A DNA stretch of 64,000 nt from Prochilodus magdalenae (taxonomy: Eukaryota > Chordata > Actinopteri > Characiformes > Prochilodontidae), in assembly GCA_024036415.1 (NCBI GenBank), contig JAMWET010000176.1, forward strand, positions 607,501 through 671,500. The letters are read 5' to 3'. The number at the start of each line of letters is the position of its first letter. Position 1 is the stretch's first letter. The translations under genes and the position numbers were made by a program. A model generated the notes under the pieces. The model worked only from the letters and a program-made list of their open reading frames with translations. It searched no databases and was not told the origin of the DNA. Shown piece after piece: positions 32,850 to 44,299 of this stretch.

Positions 32850-33890
32850 GAGAGTAAGGCCAAACCCCAGCACTGCTGCCAGTTCAACCTGCACTATTCG
32901 CCTATTCTTGCTTGATACACGACTTCAGCTGCTCTACAGTTCATGGTTATTGTTATTAATAATAGAAGACAGATTTGGACTGCAGGCAGGCCAGTTAAGC
33001 ACATCCACTCTCTTATAGCATGTCCCGAATGAGGCCTGGCATTGGTCTGGCGTAAATATCCATGGACGTCCTGGGAAACCTGGCAATATGGCATCTCATT
33101 ATAATCCCAATATACACCTCTGCATCCAGGGTTCCTTCAGACATGCAAGCCTCCCATGCTGTGGCCACTAATGCCCCGCTACCATGACCATTGTTGGCTT
33201 TTGTGCCAAGGTGGGTGGTCCCTTTTGCCAATGGCATAACAAACTCAATGTCCATTTGAACCCAAATCACATGTTGCCTCATCTGACCACACCACACATT
33301 TCAGTATTCGGACCATCTGAGAAGAGCTGCATCTTGACAGCATCTTGGAATAGAGTTCCTGTACGGCTTCCTCCTTGCCTAACTGCATTCCAAGGTGCAT
33401 TTCTTGGTCCAGCAGTGGGCTGTGTTAGGGAACATTGGTATTCCGAAGTGCTTCCGAGTTCATGGGGCTGTATTTAATACGATAGCATGATGGTTTCTTA
33501 TGCAGTGCTGTCAGAGGGCTCTGAAGGTCATTTACATTTAACAGGGGTTTCCAGCCCTGCCCTACATGGGCTAAGATTTCTCCGGAATTCCAGAATCTTT
33601 TCGGAATATTATGTATAGTAAAAGTTAAAAACCTGAATTCTCTGCAATCTTGTGTTCAGAAATGGTCCTTTTAACTTTTTTGACATTTCCTTAATTAAGT
33701 CTTGGCTTGAAGTGGTGAACCGTTGTTCCGACGCTCCTAGTTTATATCCAGTCATGATCCCCTGGCCTGTTGCCAGTTCACCTCCGTAATATGGAATGTT
33801 TCTAGATGGTGCCCCATCTTTACCATTTTCCCATTCTTTGCACCATCCCAACTTTGTTCGGGCTCACTGGACAAAATCTGAGTCACCTTG
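32850..33890 (-). pseudogene. Tc1-like transposase fossil 2
   Basis: On the minus strand the fragments appear in order. A decayed N-terminus lies at 33850-33540 and a linker at 33540-33300. The core with 'MWCGQMRQHVIWVQMDIEF' and 'EGTLDAEVYIGIIMRCHIA' lies at 33297-33050. The second-Asp block, 'QTNARPHSGHAIREWMC' near 33045-33000, has the consensus 'QDNARPH' Asp changed to Thr. The end has 'WPACSP' decayed. Several frameshifts are present, and no inverted ends are visible. Confidence 0.8.
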
Positions 33891-33924
33891 AGCATATAAA
33901 GTGCTAGTAACTTCAGGCTCCGAA

Positions 33925-34345
33925 AGATGGCATGGCAAAAGGTTGGGCTATAAAACCCCGTGGTGTGTGAGTGATGGGACCCATAGACTGAGAAGAGGTG
34001 CTACAGTGCAGGGAATGTCTCATTCCATGGCTCCAAAGCAGATGTCAATGATTGCCTAAAAGGAGTGACTGAGCTTGTGGGCATGGCCAAAGACCATAGT
34101 GTGAAGGAAGTAGCTGAATCTGCCGGTGTATGGAAGTGTATCATCATACACGTCTACCAGCAGTGGAACAAATCCCAGCCTACAGGGAATTCCCTTCGGA
34201 ATTGTGCCAAGATAGGCATCCACCAAATCTGACCCAACTGGGCAATTCTTTGATGCAAGAGTGGCTGAACACTGATGTGGCCTACAGCGAGAAACTTGCC
34301 CAGTCCATGCCAAATTGTGTAGATCTCCAAGATTCGCACAACCAG
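33925..34345 (+). mobile_element. family E repeat, sense-oriented copy
   Basis: This copy shows the family order: 'gtgtgagtgatgggaccc', 'ctccaaagcagatgtcaatg', then a short reading frame 'MAKDHSVKEVAESAGVWK' resembling an HTH. 'ccagcagtggaacaaatccc', 'gaattgtgccaagatagg' and 'ttgcccagtccatgcc' follow. No catalytic motifs are seen. It is a probable Tc1/mariner-derived non-autonomous element. Confidence 0.7.
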
Positions 34346-34429
34346 AATGGTGCCCAATCTGTCAAAAAGACCATCCCACTTCCCGGAGCCCTACGAAGCG
34401 ACCCCTCCCTCTCAAACTCTTCCAACTGA

Positions 34430-34792
34430 CTGGAATCAGAATGGAAACCTCATATAGCCAATCGGGTACAGCGATAAGGTCACATTCACGGCCGAGTGCC
34501 TCACGATGTCAAATGTACTTTAATTATTAATTGTAGAATAAATTAAATAATAATAATAAAATTTAGATGTCACATGACTTGCAGCAGTAGGGTATGTCTG
34601 CAGCTCAGGGATGCTGGCTATGGGGTGTGTGTTCCACATGTCAGAAGCCGGTCACGTGTGTGTTCCACATGTCAGCAGATGAGGGCTGTCAGCGGAAGAT
34701 CTTCATTAGGACACTCAAAGCCAGCGCCCTCCAGCTCCTCACACACAGCCTCCAGCGCATACACTCACATCCAGCTCACAGCCACACAGAAG

Positions 34793-34835
<43 letters not shown>

Positions 34836-35135
34836 CCAGCTCCATAACATCCCATTATTAACTCATGTTTTATTCATGACCTCCCGGCTTCAAGATTTTT
34901 GCTGCTTTTTTGATTGTTTTCAAAGACGGGATCCTTCCCATGCAGCAAGTAGTCGTTATATAAAACATTATCCTCAGCCTGGGCTGAATAAGAGCCATTT
35001 CAGGCCCTCTCCGTCCCCGTATCCCTTTTACTCGGGGAACAGAGCGCATAATGGTCATGTAAGGCTCATGCTAGGGAGGTGTAAAGGGGTAATCAGGCCC
35101 ACAACTAGAGTTTAGCATGTTAGCTTGTGCAACAG
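34430..35135. other. single-copy DNA with a (TC)n run
   Basis: A CT microsatellite of about 36 bp lies at 34797-34832. 34850-35090 is a candidate conserved non-coding block (AT-rich start, then 'ccgtccccgtatccctttta'). No recognised gene. Confidence 0.4.
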
Positions 35136-35652
35136 AGAATTCATCAAAAGAACAGTTGGACCCAGAAGGAATCAACGGACGGGAGTGTAACTTGGTGGGT
35201 AGATTTCATGCTCTGCCGTACAAGCCAGGCCTTAACTCTGTACCTGACTGACCCAACAGCCATGATTACGGACATTCAGTGATGCAGTGATGCCCTTCAT
35301 TAGTCATCCTGTTAGTGCCAGCAGCATTAGCAGACGACTGCATGATGCAGGACCACATCCACGCAGACGGTTACGACGACTGCCCTTAACACCGCGTCAA
35401 CGTCGCCAAAAACTGCAATGGTGTCGTACCAGACTGTCATGGAGGGACTCAGAATGGCAGCGGGTCATCTACAGTGGCGAGTCTCGCTTTTGTCTTGCTG
35501 GAGATGACCACCGACTCTATGTGTGGAGGCACCGTGGTCAGCACATAGACGAACACTTCATGGTCACACGTTCAAAAGGCTGGGTATCACTCCACCTCCA
35601 CCCCTACCGCACAATCTGAGTGAGAATGCTTAAGCTGCATGGGATGGATTAT
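35136..35652 (+). mobile_element. Tc1-like deletion derivative, family A, truncated by family C
   Basis: It starts with 'tcatcaaaagaacagttgga' and 'cccagaaggaatcaacgg'. The longest first-Asp block of the family is here: 'LTPRQRRQKLQWCRTRLSW' and 'EWQRVIYSGESRFCLAGDD', where the catalytic Asp of 'FSDESRF' is changed to Gly. The copy breaks off at 'gggatggattat', exactly where the family C element begins. Confidence 0.88.
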
Positions 35653-36200
35653 GTTCTTTATTGGTCAGGACCCTCACTGGACCACCACAGCGAAGGTATA
35701 ATGTGGGTGGTGGATCCTTCTCAGCACTGCAGTGACACTGACATCATGGCGGTGGTGGTGTGTTGTACTGGCATGGGTGGATCAGACACAGCAGTGCAGC
35801 TGGACACCTCAGTGTCACCGCTGGACTGAGAATAGTCCACTAACCAACTATGGACCCAACAGTGTCCTGAGGGCAGCACCCTGGGGGCAGTACCATATGA
35901 CGGCAGATGAAGGACTAGAGGATGACCAGCACAAACTGTGTAGCACAGATGAGCTATCGGCTCTGACTGTACATCTGCATGGCGGACCAGCAAGGTAGGA
36001 GTGTCTAATAGAGTGGACAGTGAGTGGACACAGTGTCTAAACACTCCAGCAGCACCGCTGTGTCTGATCCACTCACACCAGCACCACACACACTAACACA
36101 CCACCACCACGTCAGTGTCACTGCAGTGCTGAGAATGATCCACCACCCACATACTACCTGCTCTGTGGTGGTCCTGTGGGGGTCCTGACCATTGAAGAAC
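35653..36200. mobile_element. family C palindromic element, complete
   Basis: The two ends form inverted repeats of about 170 bp. At the left, 'ttggtcaggacc' is followed by 'gtgggtggtggatc' and 'cagcactgcagtgacactga'. The reverse complement of these is at 36060-36200. The middle is about 200 bp of unique sequence without open frames of interest. Partial copies are at 25613, 27905 and 50660. It is a non-autonomous DNA transposon; its superfamily is not resolved. Confidence 0.85.
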
Positions 36201-37394
36201 AGGGTAATACAGTATAGAGAGAAACAGATGGACGACAGTCGGTCACTGTAGAACTACAAGGAGCACCTATATGGTAAGCAGAGCTGAATACATATAACAT
36301 AGACATGAATACAAGGCTACAGGAGTCTGTATCAGCCATCCATCATGTTCATCAATGGAAAGGGATCACTATAGTTCCACCTCTGTCCAGGAAGTGGGCC
36401 ATGGTCAACACAGAAGTGTCACCTTGCAGTGATGTGTGGCGTACAAATGCTAGTCAAGCGAAGCTTCACTGCTGTGGTTTAAACACTGTTTACTGTAAAC
36501 ATCAAAGTAAACTCCCAGCAGCCACTCTGTTTAAAGTATCTTATGTATATATTGGTGGTAAACATATTTTTGAGTGCATCTATAAGTGTGCACTTATGCA
36601 TTATTCATATAGGCATGGAAGTAGTCACATTCATCATGCTGTAAGTATATGTTAGTCTATATGGAATTACATCAATCAGTAATAACGGTCTTCTTAAAAG
36701 CAGAGCTGCTCAGGGCCACCTTTACCTCATCCCTTCGTCTGCTTCATACTGCTTATACAGTAGGCTGTCTCATCCATAAGGCTGCAACCTTAAAATATAA
36801 TTTCTATATTTCTATATTTCTATAATTTGGGGCAAAGAAAACTGTGGTTTGTTGAACTTTCATTTCCCTGACAAAAAATAAGGATGGAGAAATGACTTTT
36901 CACGCTTTGGTTGACCAAACTGATTGTCCCTGCAATGGACTTGTAGGACGGCCTGTCCAGGGTGTTTCTTGCCTGTCCCCCAATTAGCACTGGGATAGGC
37001 TCCAGCACCTCTTGTAACCTAGAGAGATAAAAATGACTGAATGAAATTGATGGTAAACTGGTAAACTGGTAAAACAGTTTATGGCATACTAATAATAGAG
37101 TTCCACCATATTCAAACATCCTGCAACAAGCAGGTGAATTGGTAACATGGTAGTGGATCAAGACTGGGCTTAAATGGAAGCTCCGCCAAAGGCTCAGTTG
37201 GTGCATGCAAAGACGGGTAGTTTCTCACCACTTTGTGCCAAAGTTTGTGAGGGAATGGTCAAACACCAAAGAGTATTTGTAGCTCTGTTAACCACATTAT
37301 TAGTACTTGCCTTGTTTACAGCATTAGCCGTATAACATGTGCCGAGATCTCTAGAGTTAGCTAGTGGCTGTTTGCCAGCGCTACTTACATGGCC
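36201..37394. other. mostly unassigned DNA with a short repeat fragment
   Basis: 36925-37030 contains the fish repeat phrases 'gcctgtccagggtg' and 'gggataggctccagcacc'. 37190-37270 ('tctcaccactttgtgcca') resembles the start of a Tc1-type transposase, but too little is present to call. The rest is unassigned. Confidence 0.4.
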
Positions 37395-38086
37395 CCCATT
37401 CCGCAGTCAGCGGACCCTCTCGATGTTCCGGGAGAGTATACGGGATCCTAGACGACTAGGATGAAGCCCGTCCCTCCAGTAGAGAGCCGGCTGCTCCCAG
37501 AACGATGACCAGTTGTCCACGAAACCGAGGCCGTTGACCGCACACCAGCCTTCTTCTCGCAGCCCTTGCTGTAGGTCGGGAGAAGTCCGGAGATGACAAT
37601 CCTGGCATTCGTTGCTTTACTGGCGGTGTCCAGCAGCGTCTGGTAACGCTCCTCAGGACTTCCCTCTACCGGCCACAGACGTTGTTGATCCCCACATTAA
37701 TGACCACGATCCCAAAGGCGTTTCGGTTGCTGAGCGGGGTGGGGTGACGCCTGACTACGTCCAGCAATGGTGCAATGGTGCTGGACACCATTTACTCTAG
37801 CATGGCGGATGATAGGACTACCGATTGCATAAACAGAGTCCTGTGAGGAGGCCTCAGGTGCTGGAGAAGGCGACGGGGGCTGGGAAGCTGGTGTTGGAGT
37901 AGGCAGCGAGATGAATGTGGAGGACCAGTTGTCGTGAGTGACGGATGGCTGGGGTGGAGGAGACGTCTGGTAGGTCCAGATCTGTGTCCTATTAATAAGG
38001 TATGGATCGTCATGAAGAAGGCTCCTGCAATGATGACTGCTGAGCAGCTGGAATTCCACTTCCAAAACTGCATCCTCACTTCCCAA
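37395..38086 (-). pseudogene. LINE ORF1 SGNH-esterase domain fossil
   Basis: On the minus strand the order is a Pro/Ser-rich linker ('TPTPASQPPSPSPAPEAS'), then 'VYAIGSPIIRHARVNGV' (block I, where the esterase GDS is now GSP). Next is 'VVINVGINNV' (block III, GxND reading GINN). 'RIVISGLLPTYSKGCE' comes next, and after a frame change 'GLGFVDNWSSFWEQPALYW' and 'DGLHPSRLGSRILSRNIERV', then a stop. DGLH is the catalytic Asp-His block. This domain occurs in ORF1 of some L2/CR1-type LINEs. The catalytic serine motif is lost. Confidence 0.82.
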
Positions 38087-38485
38087 GTGTTTAAAAAATC
38101 TTATTTATTGTTTTTTTTGTGTGTTCTGAATGTATTAAATTGGTCAATTATATTGGGAATTCTTTCTACTTTTGCCAGTTAATAAAAGTTCAAGAGAATG
38201 AACAACTTCCCATCACAGATTCTTGGTTTTATTACAAACACGCGTTTGTACATGGAGGATCCTTGAAATCTGGCCAAGAAATGTGTCCTTCTTTTGACAG
38301 ATTTCTAAGGTTGCACCAATGCATCCTTTTCAGCTTTGATTTCCTGTAAGCCCTTGTTGTGAAAAATAAGACTGGCCGAGCTACAGATGAGCCCAAAACA
38401 AAACTCTTCATTAAAATAAAAACATGCAGCATCTACAGACCGGTGAAAGCAGCCTAGCATTTTTATCCAAAGCTGAATCTGAACT
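38087..38485. other. AT-rich unassigned DNA
   Basis: No gene or recognised repeat is seen. Confidence 0.35.
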
Positions 38486-39515
38486 TACATACAGTAGCAG
38501 TCAAAAGTTTAGGCACGCCCAACTAAACAGATATAGTTGGTGGTCTTAAAGACTCTACAGGCTTACACTTAAGAGCTCCAACTGATGAGGTGCCTGAAAA
38601 AATACATGTCCTGATACACCACATATACTACTGAGGGATCACAGTACTATTTTTCTGATATACCGCCATCTCTAATACAGGGGTTGGACAATGAAACTGA
38701 AACACCTGGTTTTAGACCACAATCATTTATTAGTATGGTGTAGGGCCTCCTTTTACGGCCAGTACAGCGTCAGTTCGTCTTGGGAATGACATATACTGCG
38801 TCCTGCACAGTGGTCAGAGGGAGTTTAAGCCATTCTTCTTGCAGGATAGTGGCCAGGTCATTACGTGATGCTGGTGGAGGTTCGTCCTTCTTGGTGGTAT
38901 GCTGACATTACCCTGGATACCGTGGCTCTTGATACATCACAAAGACTTGCTGTCTTGGTCACAGATGCGCCAGCAAGACGTGCCCCAACAATGTGTCCTC
39001 TTTTGAACTCTGGTATGTCACCCATAATGCTGTGTGCATTGCAGTATTTTGAGCAGAACTGTGCTCTTACCTGCTAACTGAACCTTCACACTCTGCTCTT
39101 ACTGGTGCAATGTGCAGTTAATGAAGATTGGCCATCAGGCTGGTCCAATATAGCCATGAGACCTCCCACACTAAAATGACAGGTGTTTCAGTTTCATTGT
39201 CCAACCCCTGTATATATTTAGTTCCACAAAAAAAAGAAAAAAAAATCTCTTTTGACCAGTTGAAAAAATCTAGTTCTCCTTTCAGCTTAGTGAATATTCA
39301 TGATGGACCGACCAATAGAATCGCTCCAAACCTGCTTAAAAAAGCTCTTGTTCTATCTGCCTCCGCTGCAGGTTAAGAAATATTTTTCATCCTCCTGTAA
39401 CGTTTAATTTTGGAGGGTTTTAAGGTGGACTGCATAATTTCACAAGGGCTAATTTATAATTTGATGTCTTCACATTTATAAGGAAGAGCCTTCTATGAGT
39501 AGCTGTGTCTTTGTA
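38486..39515. mobile_element. family F Tc1-like MITE, interrupted by family B
   Basis: The left end is 'agcagtcaaaagtttaggca'. 'cttacacttaagagctcc' is parallel to the copy at 50904. After the inserted family B element, the right half has 'ggttttaaggtggactgc', 'gatgtcttcacatttat' and 'atgagtagctgtgtcttt'. The copies at 50904-52098, 41640-41840 and 61807-61954 share these phrases. Confidence 0.7.
38678..39210 (-). mobile_element. family B Tc1 deletion derivative, copy 3 (nested)
   Basis: 533 bp with TA on both sides and inverted ends ('caggggttggacaatg' and 'cattgtccaacccctg'). On the minus strand it shows the same HTH segment and fusion to the transposase C-terminus as copies 1, 2 and 4. The plus-strand 70-residue frame at 38865-39077 is antisense to this. 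Confidence 0.92.
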
Positions 39516-39904
39516 GCCCAGTCATTGACTGGTACTGTACATAAATGAGGGAAAGAGGTGGCAGACGGGCAATCACAACATCAACTACTGTTGACTACTA
39601 GTCCTTTTGGATGTAGGAGCAGAGAAAACACTGGGAAATGAATTATGATGCTGCTCCCACCTTGAATCCTTGATATTACATGGTGCTAGCTGCTAGGAAA
39701 GGCCTCTGTAGACCACTGCTAGTAAGAAAAACACCCTGAACCTTGTAATAAGCACTATTTGATCAGTAATGGAGGTTTAATGGTGTAGTTTGTGGGATTT
39801 GACTGGCTGATTCAGTATGTGTGATGTCGTGAATGCTCACGTCAGCACACTGATTAGCAGTAACAACACTGAGCAAAGCCGTGCCTGTTTGAACGTGTTT
39901 ATGT
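39516..39904. other. unassigned DNA
   Basis: No gene or repeat is seen. Confidence 0.35.
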
Positions 39905-40360
39905 ATTTAAGATAAGATAAGATAATCCTTTATTGATCCCACAGTGGGAAAATTTACCATGTTACAGCAGCACAGAGGAAAGAACAGAAGTGCCAGGAAA
40001 TATACAAATAATAAATAACCTATAGATACAAATCTATATATACAAAAATGACAGAAAATATAAATAGTAAAAATGGAAATTAAATATTGAGGTTTTATTG
40101 CACATATTAGAAATGGACTATTGTAGACATAGACATCATGTCTATTGAGGACAGCGGATGTCATACACTCTGACAGTGACCGGAAGAAAGGATCTGCGGT
40201 ATCTCTCCTTCACACACTGCCCAGTCCTTCCAGAGAGTGGTACATGGGGTGGGACGGGTTCTTCAGCATTTACTGCGAGACATCCCAAGGTCAGGTACTA
40301 AAGAAGGCTATCTGCTATTCTGCTATTCTGTTATTCGCCCCCAACAGGGCCAAATTCCAA
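39905..40360 (-). mobile_element. non-LTR retrotransposon 3' end, (TTATC)n tail
   Basis: On the minus strand the end reads 'gggatcaataaagg' followed by 'attatcttatcttatc'. This is the same 3' end as the plus-strand copy at 47915-48361. Upstream, 'gaactgtcactctg'-like phrases and a 5' truncation are seen, without reverse transcriptase. Confidence 0.7.
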
Positions 40361-40392
40361 GTGTCTGTGCCTTAACCCTTTGATCATAATGT

Positions 40393-40642
40393 GTACGGTG
40401 AAAAGCATAAAACATGCATCCCCAAAATTACAACTTTACAGGAGAGGCCAAAAACCTCATTTATCTGTAATGTAAGTCAATGGAACCAGACTTTTTTCCA
40501 AGCAGTTTTAGGCCATTTCTGTTGGCCCATTCTTCATAAAATTCCCAACCAAGGTAAGTGCCAACGTTCGCATTCAAAAGATGCATAAAAGTAAAAATTG
40601 ACAAAAATATTAAATACATGGTTTTCATTGGTCAGCAACCAT
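40393..40642. mobile_element. MITE family M, copy 3, degenerate
   Basis: The interior matches ('ggagaggccaaaaacctcat', 'ccaagcagttttaggcca', 'atgcataaaagtaaaaa'). The terminal repeats are damaged ('tgtacggtgaaaagc' and 'ttggtcagcaaccata'). Confidence 0.85.
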
Positions 40643-41639
40643 ATGCTCAAACTTTTGACTGCTACTGCAAGCAAGTCCGTATGTACATCTTTGTGCAGGC
40701 ATGTTATCGCTCCTCTCTCCATAGGGAGTAGCAGAAGAAGGATTGCTTGCTCGCTTTGTGCCAGGACTTTGACTCCTGCAGGGCCGCCTCCTCATTCTTC
40801 TGTTTGGCACACTTTGGCTGTGTCACCTCGGTGCTAATGTGGTTGCTAAATTAGCCTGAATCGCTAGTGCGGACAGCCTGCGCCCTGCCAGCACCAATTA
40901 GACCGTGGCACGTTACGGAGGAAGCAGGTTGAGGTCAAAGAGACGGTTAATCTCAGGCAGAGAGGGAGAGAGAGAGGGAGACTTCATCCTGAACACTGTC
41001 CTAGCACTTAATCAACCTTTCATGAGGCCTGGTCTGGTAAGGCCTAACTAGACAAACACAAATAAGGGCAGGTTCATTCCTCAACGTTTCTCATTCGCTG
41101 GCTCAGCGTGCGCCATATGAACCGGAGGAGCGCGTTTGGAGATCCATCATCTAATTCAAATGATGTAAACTGTTTGATATGGAATCAGAACTAGGCCCAG
41201 GAACTGGGAACCAATTGAGGAGCATGGGTTTATCCAAAGTTGAGATGAACAGAACCTTCTCAGCAGCCAGTTTATCCCCCTCCCGGCTACATTAAGGCAA
41301 GCCACGCTTTTCATTTTGCATGTCCGTAATGTGATTTATCACAGCAATAACTAATATGATATATAAATATTATATATCTTCATAATTAGCACAACCTTAG
41401 TTAATAAGATTCCAGCCATTAACATACATATATATTATATATAGGTCTTCACCCACATATACATCAACATATAAAACAATAGACCCATGTATCCGATTGT
41501 TCTACAGAGTTCTTTGGGGGGATGTACCGTACCTGCTCAAACACACCTGACTCTACTCACCAGTTTAGACTGGGTTTAGATTAGGTTTGCCTTGCCCTTG
41601 TTTGAATACACAACCAGGCTGCTCATAGAAGGTTCTCCA
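40643..41639. other. single-copy DNA, candidate conserved blocks
   Basis: 40640-40680 may belong to family F ('caaacttttgactgctact'). 40830-41200 is single-copy, GC-balanced, with 'atctaattcaaatgatg'. No gene is recognised. Confidence 0.35.
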
Positions 41640-41840
41640 TATGTTCTACTATAGAATAAAAGTGACAACATCAAACTACAAAATTTATCCCTCATGGAAT
41701 TATTCAGTCCACCTTAAAAACCTCCAAAGTGGAACTTTACAGCAGGATGAATCAGATTCCTGTGCAGTTGAGGCTTATATAACAAGAGTAGTTTGGAGCA
41801 GTTCTATTGGTCTGTCCATCATGAATATTCACTAAACATG
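41640..41840 (-). mobile_element. family F fragment
   Basis: Reverse complement of 39280-39480: 'cagtccaccttaaaaacctc', 'ggaactttacagcaggatga' and 'tccatcatgaatattcacta'. Confidence 0.75.
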
Positions 41841-42329
41841 TAAATACCCATGTGTATTAACTAACGTTGTTGCTGAAGTAATTATGCAGTTGTATCATGA
41901 AAGTTGTTATAATGTATTTCTCTTACCGTGCAACTCCTGTCTATCCGAAAACACTCATTTACTGTACATTATGAGACTACTGAACACAGGATCTAGACAG
42001 GAAATGATAACTGTACAAACATGTAGCTAGCTTATATAAGGTGCCCTATATTATGAACATGATAAACGAACCACAGTTTTGGTTTTAGACCATCCTGACT
42101 TTCATGTATTTTGTGAATAGTTGGAAGGTTAGAAAACAGAGCATTCCCACGAGAAATAAAAGTTTAGTATACATATATGGACTTTAAGTTATGTCCTTTC
42201 AGTCACAGTACTGAGTGTGATTTTAATATAGTAACCATGTACTTACTGTACAAATACGGTATAAACATTAGTGCTATTACATATGTAGCTTAAAATTAAA
42301 TTTTAATGTAAATTTCTAGTATATTAAAA
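41841..42329. other. AT-rich unassigned DNA
   Basis: No gene or recognised repeat is seen. Confidence 0.4.
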
Positions 42330-42386
42330 TATACTGAATTTTTCCGAAGCAGTGCAAATTACCTAACTCATATTAAGTAAATTGGA

Positions 42387-42479
<93 letters not shown>

Positions 42480-43429
42480 AAGGTACATTGAAATAAACTT
42501 TTTTTTAAATTTCCACCTGAGATAAAACTTTGTGCCATTTTCCACTAATTAGAAAGCAAATTACGCAGTTCATGATCACCCATGCACACTTAAAATATGC
42601 TTACTTACTATACATTCACATACACATCTAGTACACTAAAATGTACATGTATATACTTAGTACACTGAGGGAAAATGTATTTGTAGTTATTACACTTGTA
42701 ATTAATATCTAGTGTTGTTGTACTAAGCACACAAAACAATAATGTGCCTGAAATGTACTTGATGATATGAAAGCACATTTCTAATATATTTCAATATCCT
42801 TGGCTTTACCTAATAAACAGATTTCTTTCTGCAGTTTTTTACTGAATGGAAATCTAATATTCAGGTTAATATTCATGATCACCAGGAGAGTAAACTTAAT
42901 TTAACTATATTACTATTATTAGCGTACACGCTTGCTCTCATGATTAATCTTTTGAGCAATAATTGCACTCATGGATAGCTATTTTGGTACACTAACCATG
43001 TTCTTGGTGTGCTAAATATAACCCTTAGTGCTATAAAAAAATATACCCAAAGAAAACTAATTGTACTTAACTAAACTATTCTGGGACACAAGTAATATTT
43101 ATTTAGATATACTTATCACATATTAAATGTGTACATTTCTGTACATACATGTACATTTCTAGTAAATATACGTGTATATACTTACATGGTATACTTATAT
43201 TAAGTACAGTGAAGTACTACTGAGGGTAAATGTACTAGGGATTATTAAACTTGTAATATCTAATATGTCTTTTTCATTTTTAAGTGGCCTACACAATAAT
43301 GTCATTACGCTTGATATTAAAGTACATAAGTACATATGTAGTAAATTCAAATGATATATATATATATATATATACACTCCAGTTTACTTAATATGAGTTA
43401 GGTAATTTGCACTTCAATGGAAAAATTAA

Positions 43430-43434
<5 letters not shown>
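42330..43434. mobile_element. AT-rich element with 59-bp inverted ends
   Basis: 42330-42388 ('gcaaattacctaactcatat' inside) is inverted at 43374-43434 ('atatgagttaggtaatttgc' inside), about 90 percent identical by eye. Inside each arm lies an (AT)n run. The interior is full of 'agtata' and 'gtacta' motifs and contains an imperfect direct repeat (42645-42715 against 43170-43265). No reading frame. It is probably a non-autonomous DNA element. Confidence 0.75.
42391..42479. repeat. (AT)n microsatellite
   Basis: A nearly perfect run of about 85 bp just inside the left arm of the inverted repeat. Confidence 0.97.

Positions 43435-43514
<80 letters not shown>
43430..43514. repeat. (AT)n microsatellite
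   Basis: A perfect run of about 83 bp, just outside the right arm of the inverted repeat. Confidence 0.97.
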
Positions 43515-43518
<4 letters not shown>

Positions 43519-44299
43519 CATATACACACAATGAAATTGAGCAGCAACCCAATGGCACTTTACTAACAAAATAATTAAACATAGAGATAATATATATAAT
43601 ATTATTATATAATATTATATATAAAATATATAAGTTATTAAGGAAAAAGGATTAGGATTAAGGGAAAAAAACATTGTAATATACATATACATATATACAC
43701 ATAAGAAATATTTTAAATATAAAAAAATTAAATATAAAATTAAACATATTAAATATATTAAATATATATATTAAATATAAAAAATATTTAAATATAAGAA
43801 ATGACTATAAAAACTGTATATTCTAAACAGACAATAAACAATAGACAGTCAAAAGACAATAGACAGGTGAGGTAGCAGTTAGTTATTCCACATTGCTTGG
43901 ATAGCTTATAGAGTTATGTAATTATTGCACATATTTTTTTTTTTACAAAGAATATATATTGCACAGTGGAGAGAAATACACACATACTTCATAAAATATA
44001 TCTCATTATTTTACCTGGCATGTCTGGGAATGTTGAGCTTCAGAATTGATACTTATGTCCTCTCAATCACTGTCACCCAGCAAACCTCACTTGAGCTATC
44101 AAAGTAACAGACCTTAACAACCCTTAAGTTGATGCGAAAGGTTATCCCACAGGAAAGAGCTGAGGCCCTCTGTTTAAGTCCCCTGCATTGCATTGTATGC
44201 AGAAGGGTGGCTTAGACGAGCCCGTAGAGATTAATCTCTCCTACAAAGTAATATAAAAATGATTATCATGGAGTCATCTGTTCATGCTGGGAAATTTCA
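43515..44299. other. AT-rich unassigned DNA
   Basis: Simple AT-rich sequence to about 43800, then single-copy DNA. No gene. Confidence 0.4.

Noticed and set aside
38865..39077. 70-residue protein repeated four times in the window (also at 58991, 25106 and 19863)
   Set aside because: It is antisense to the HTH segment of the family B transposon copies; its conservation is that of the repeat.
42363..43582. Ile/Tyr-rich reading frames around the (AT)n runs
   Set aside because: Translations of (AT)n.
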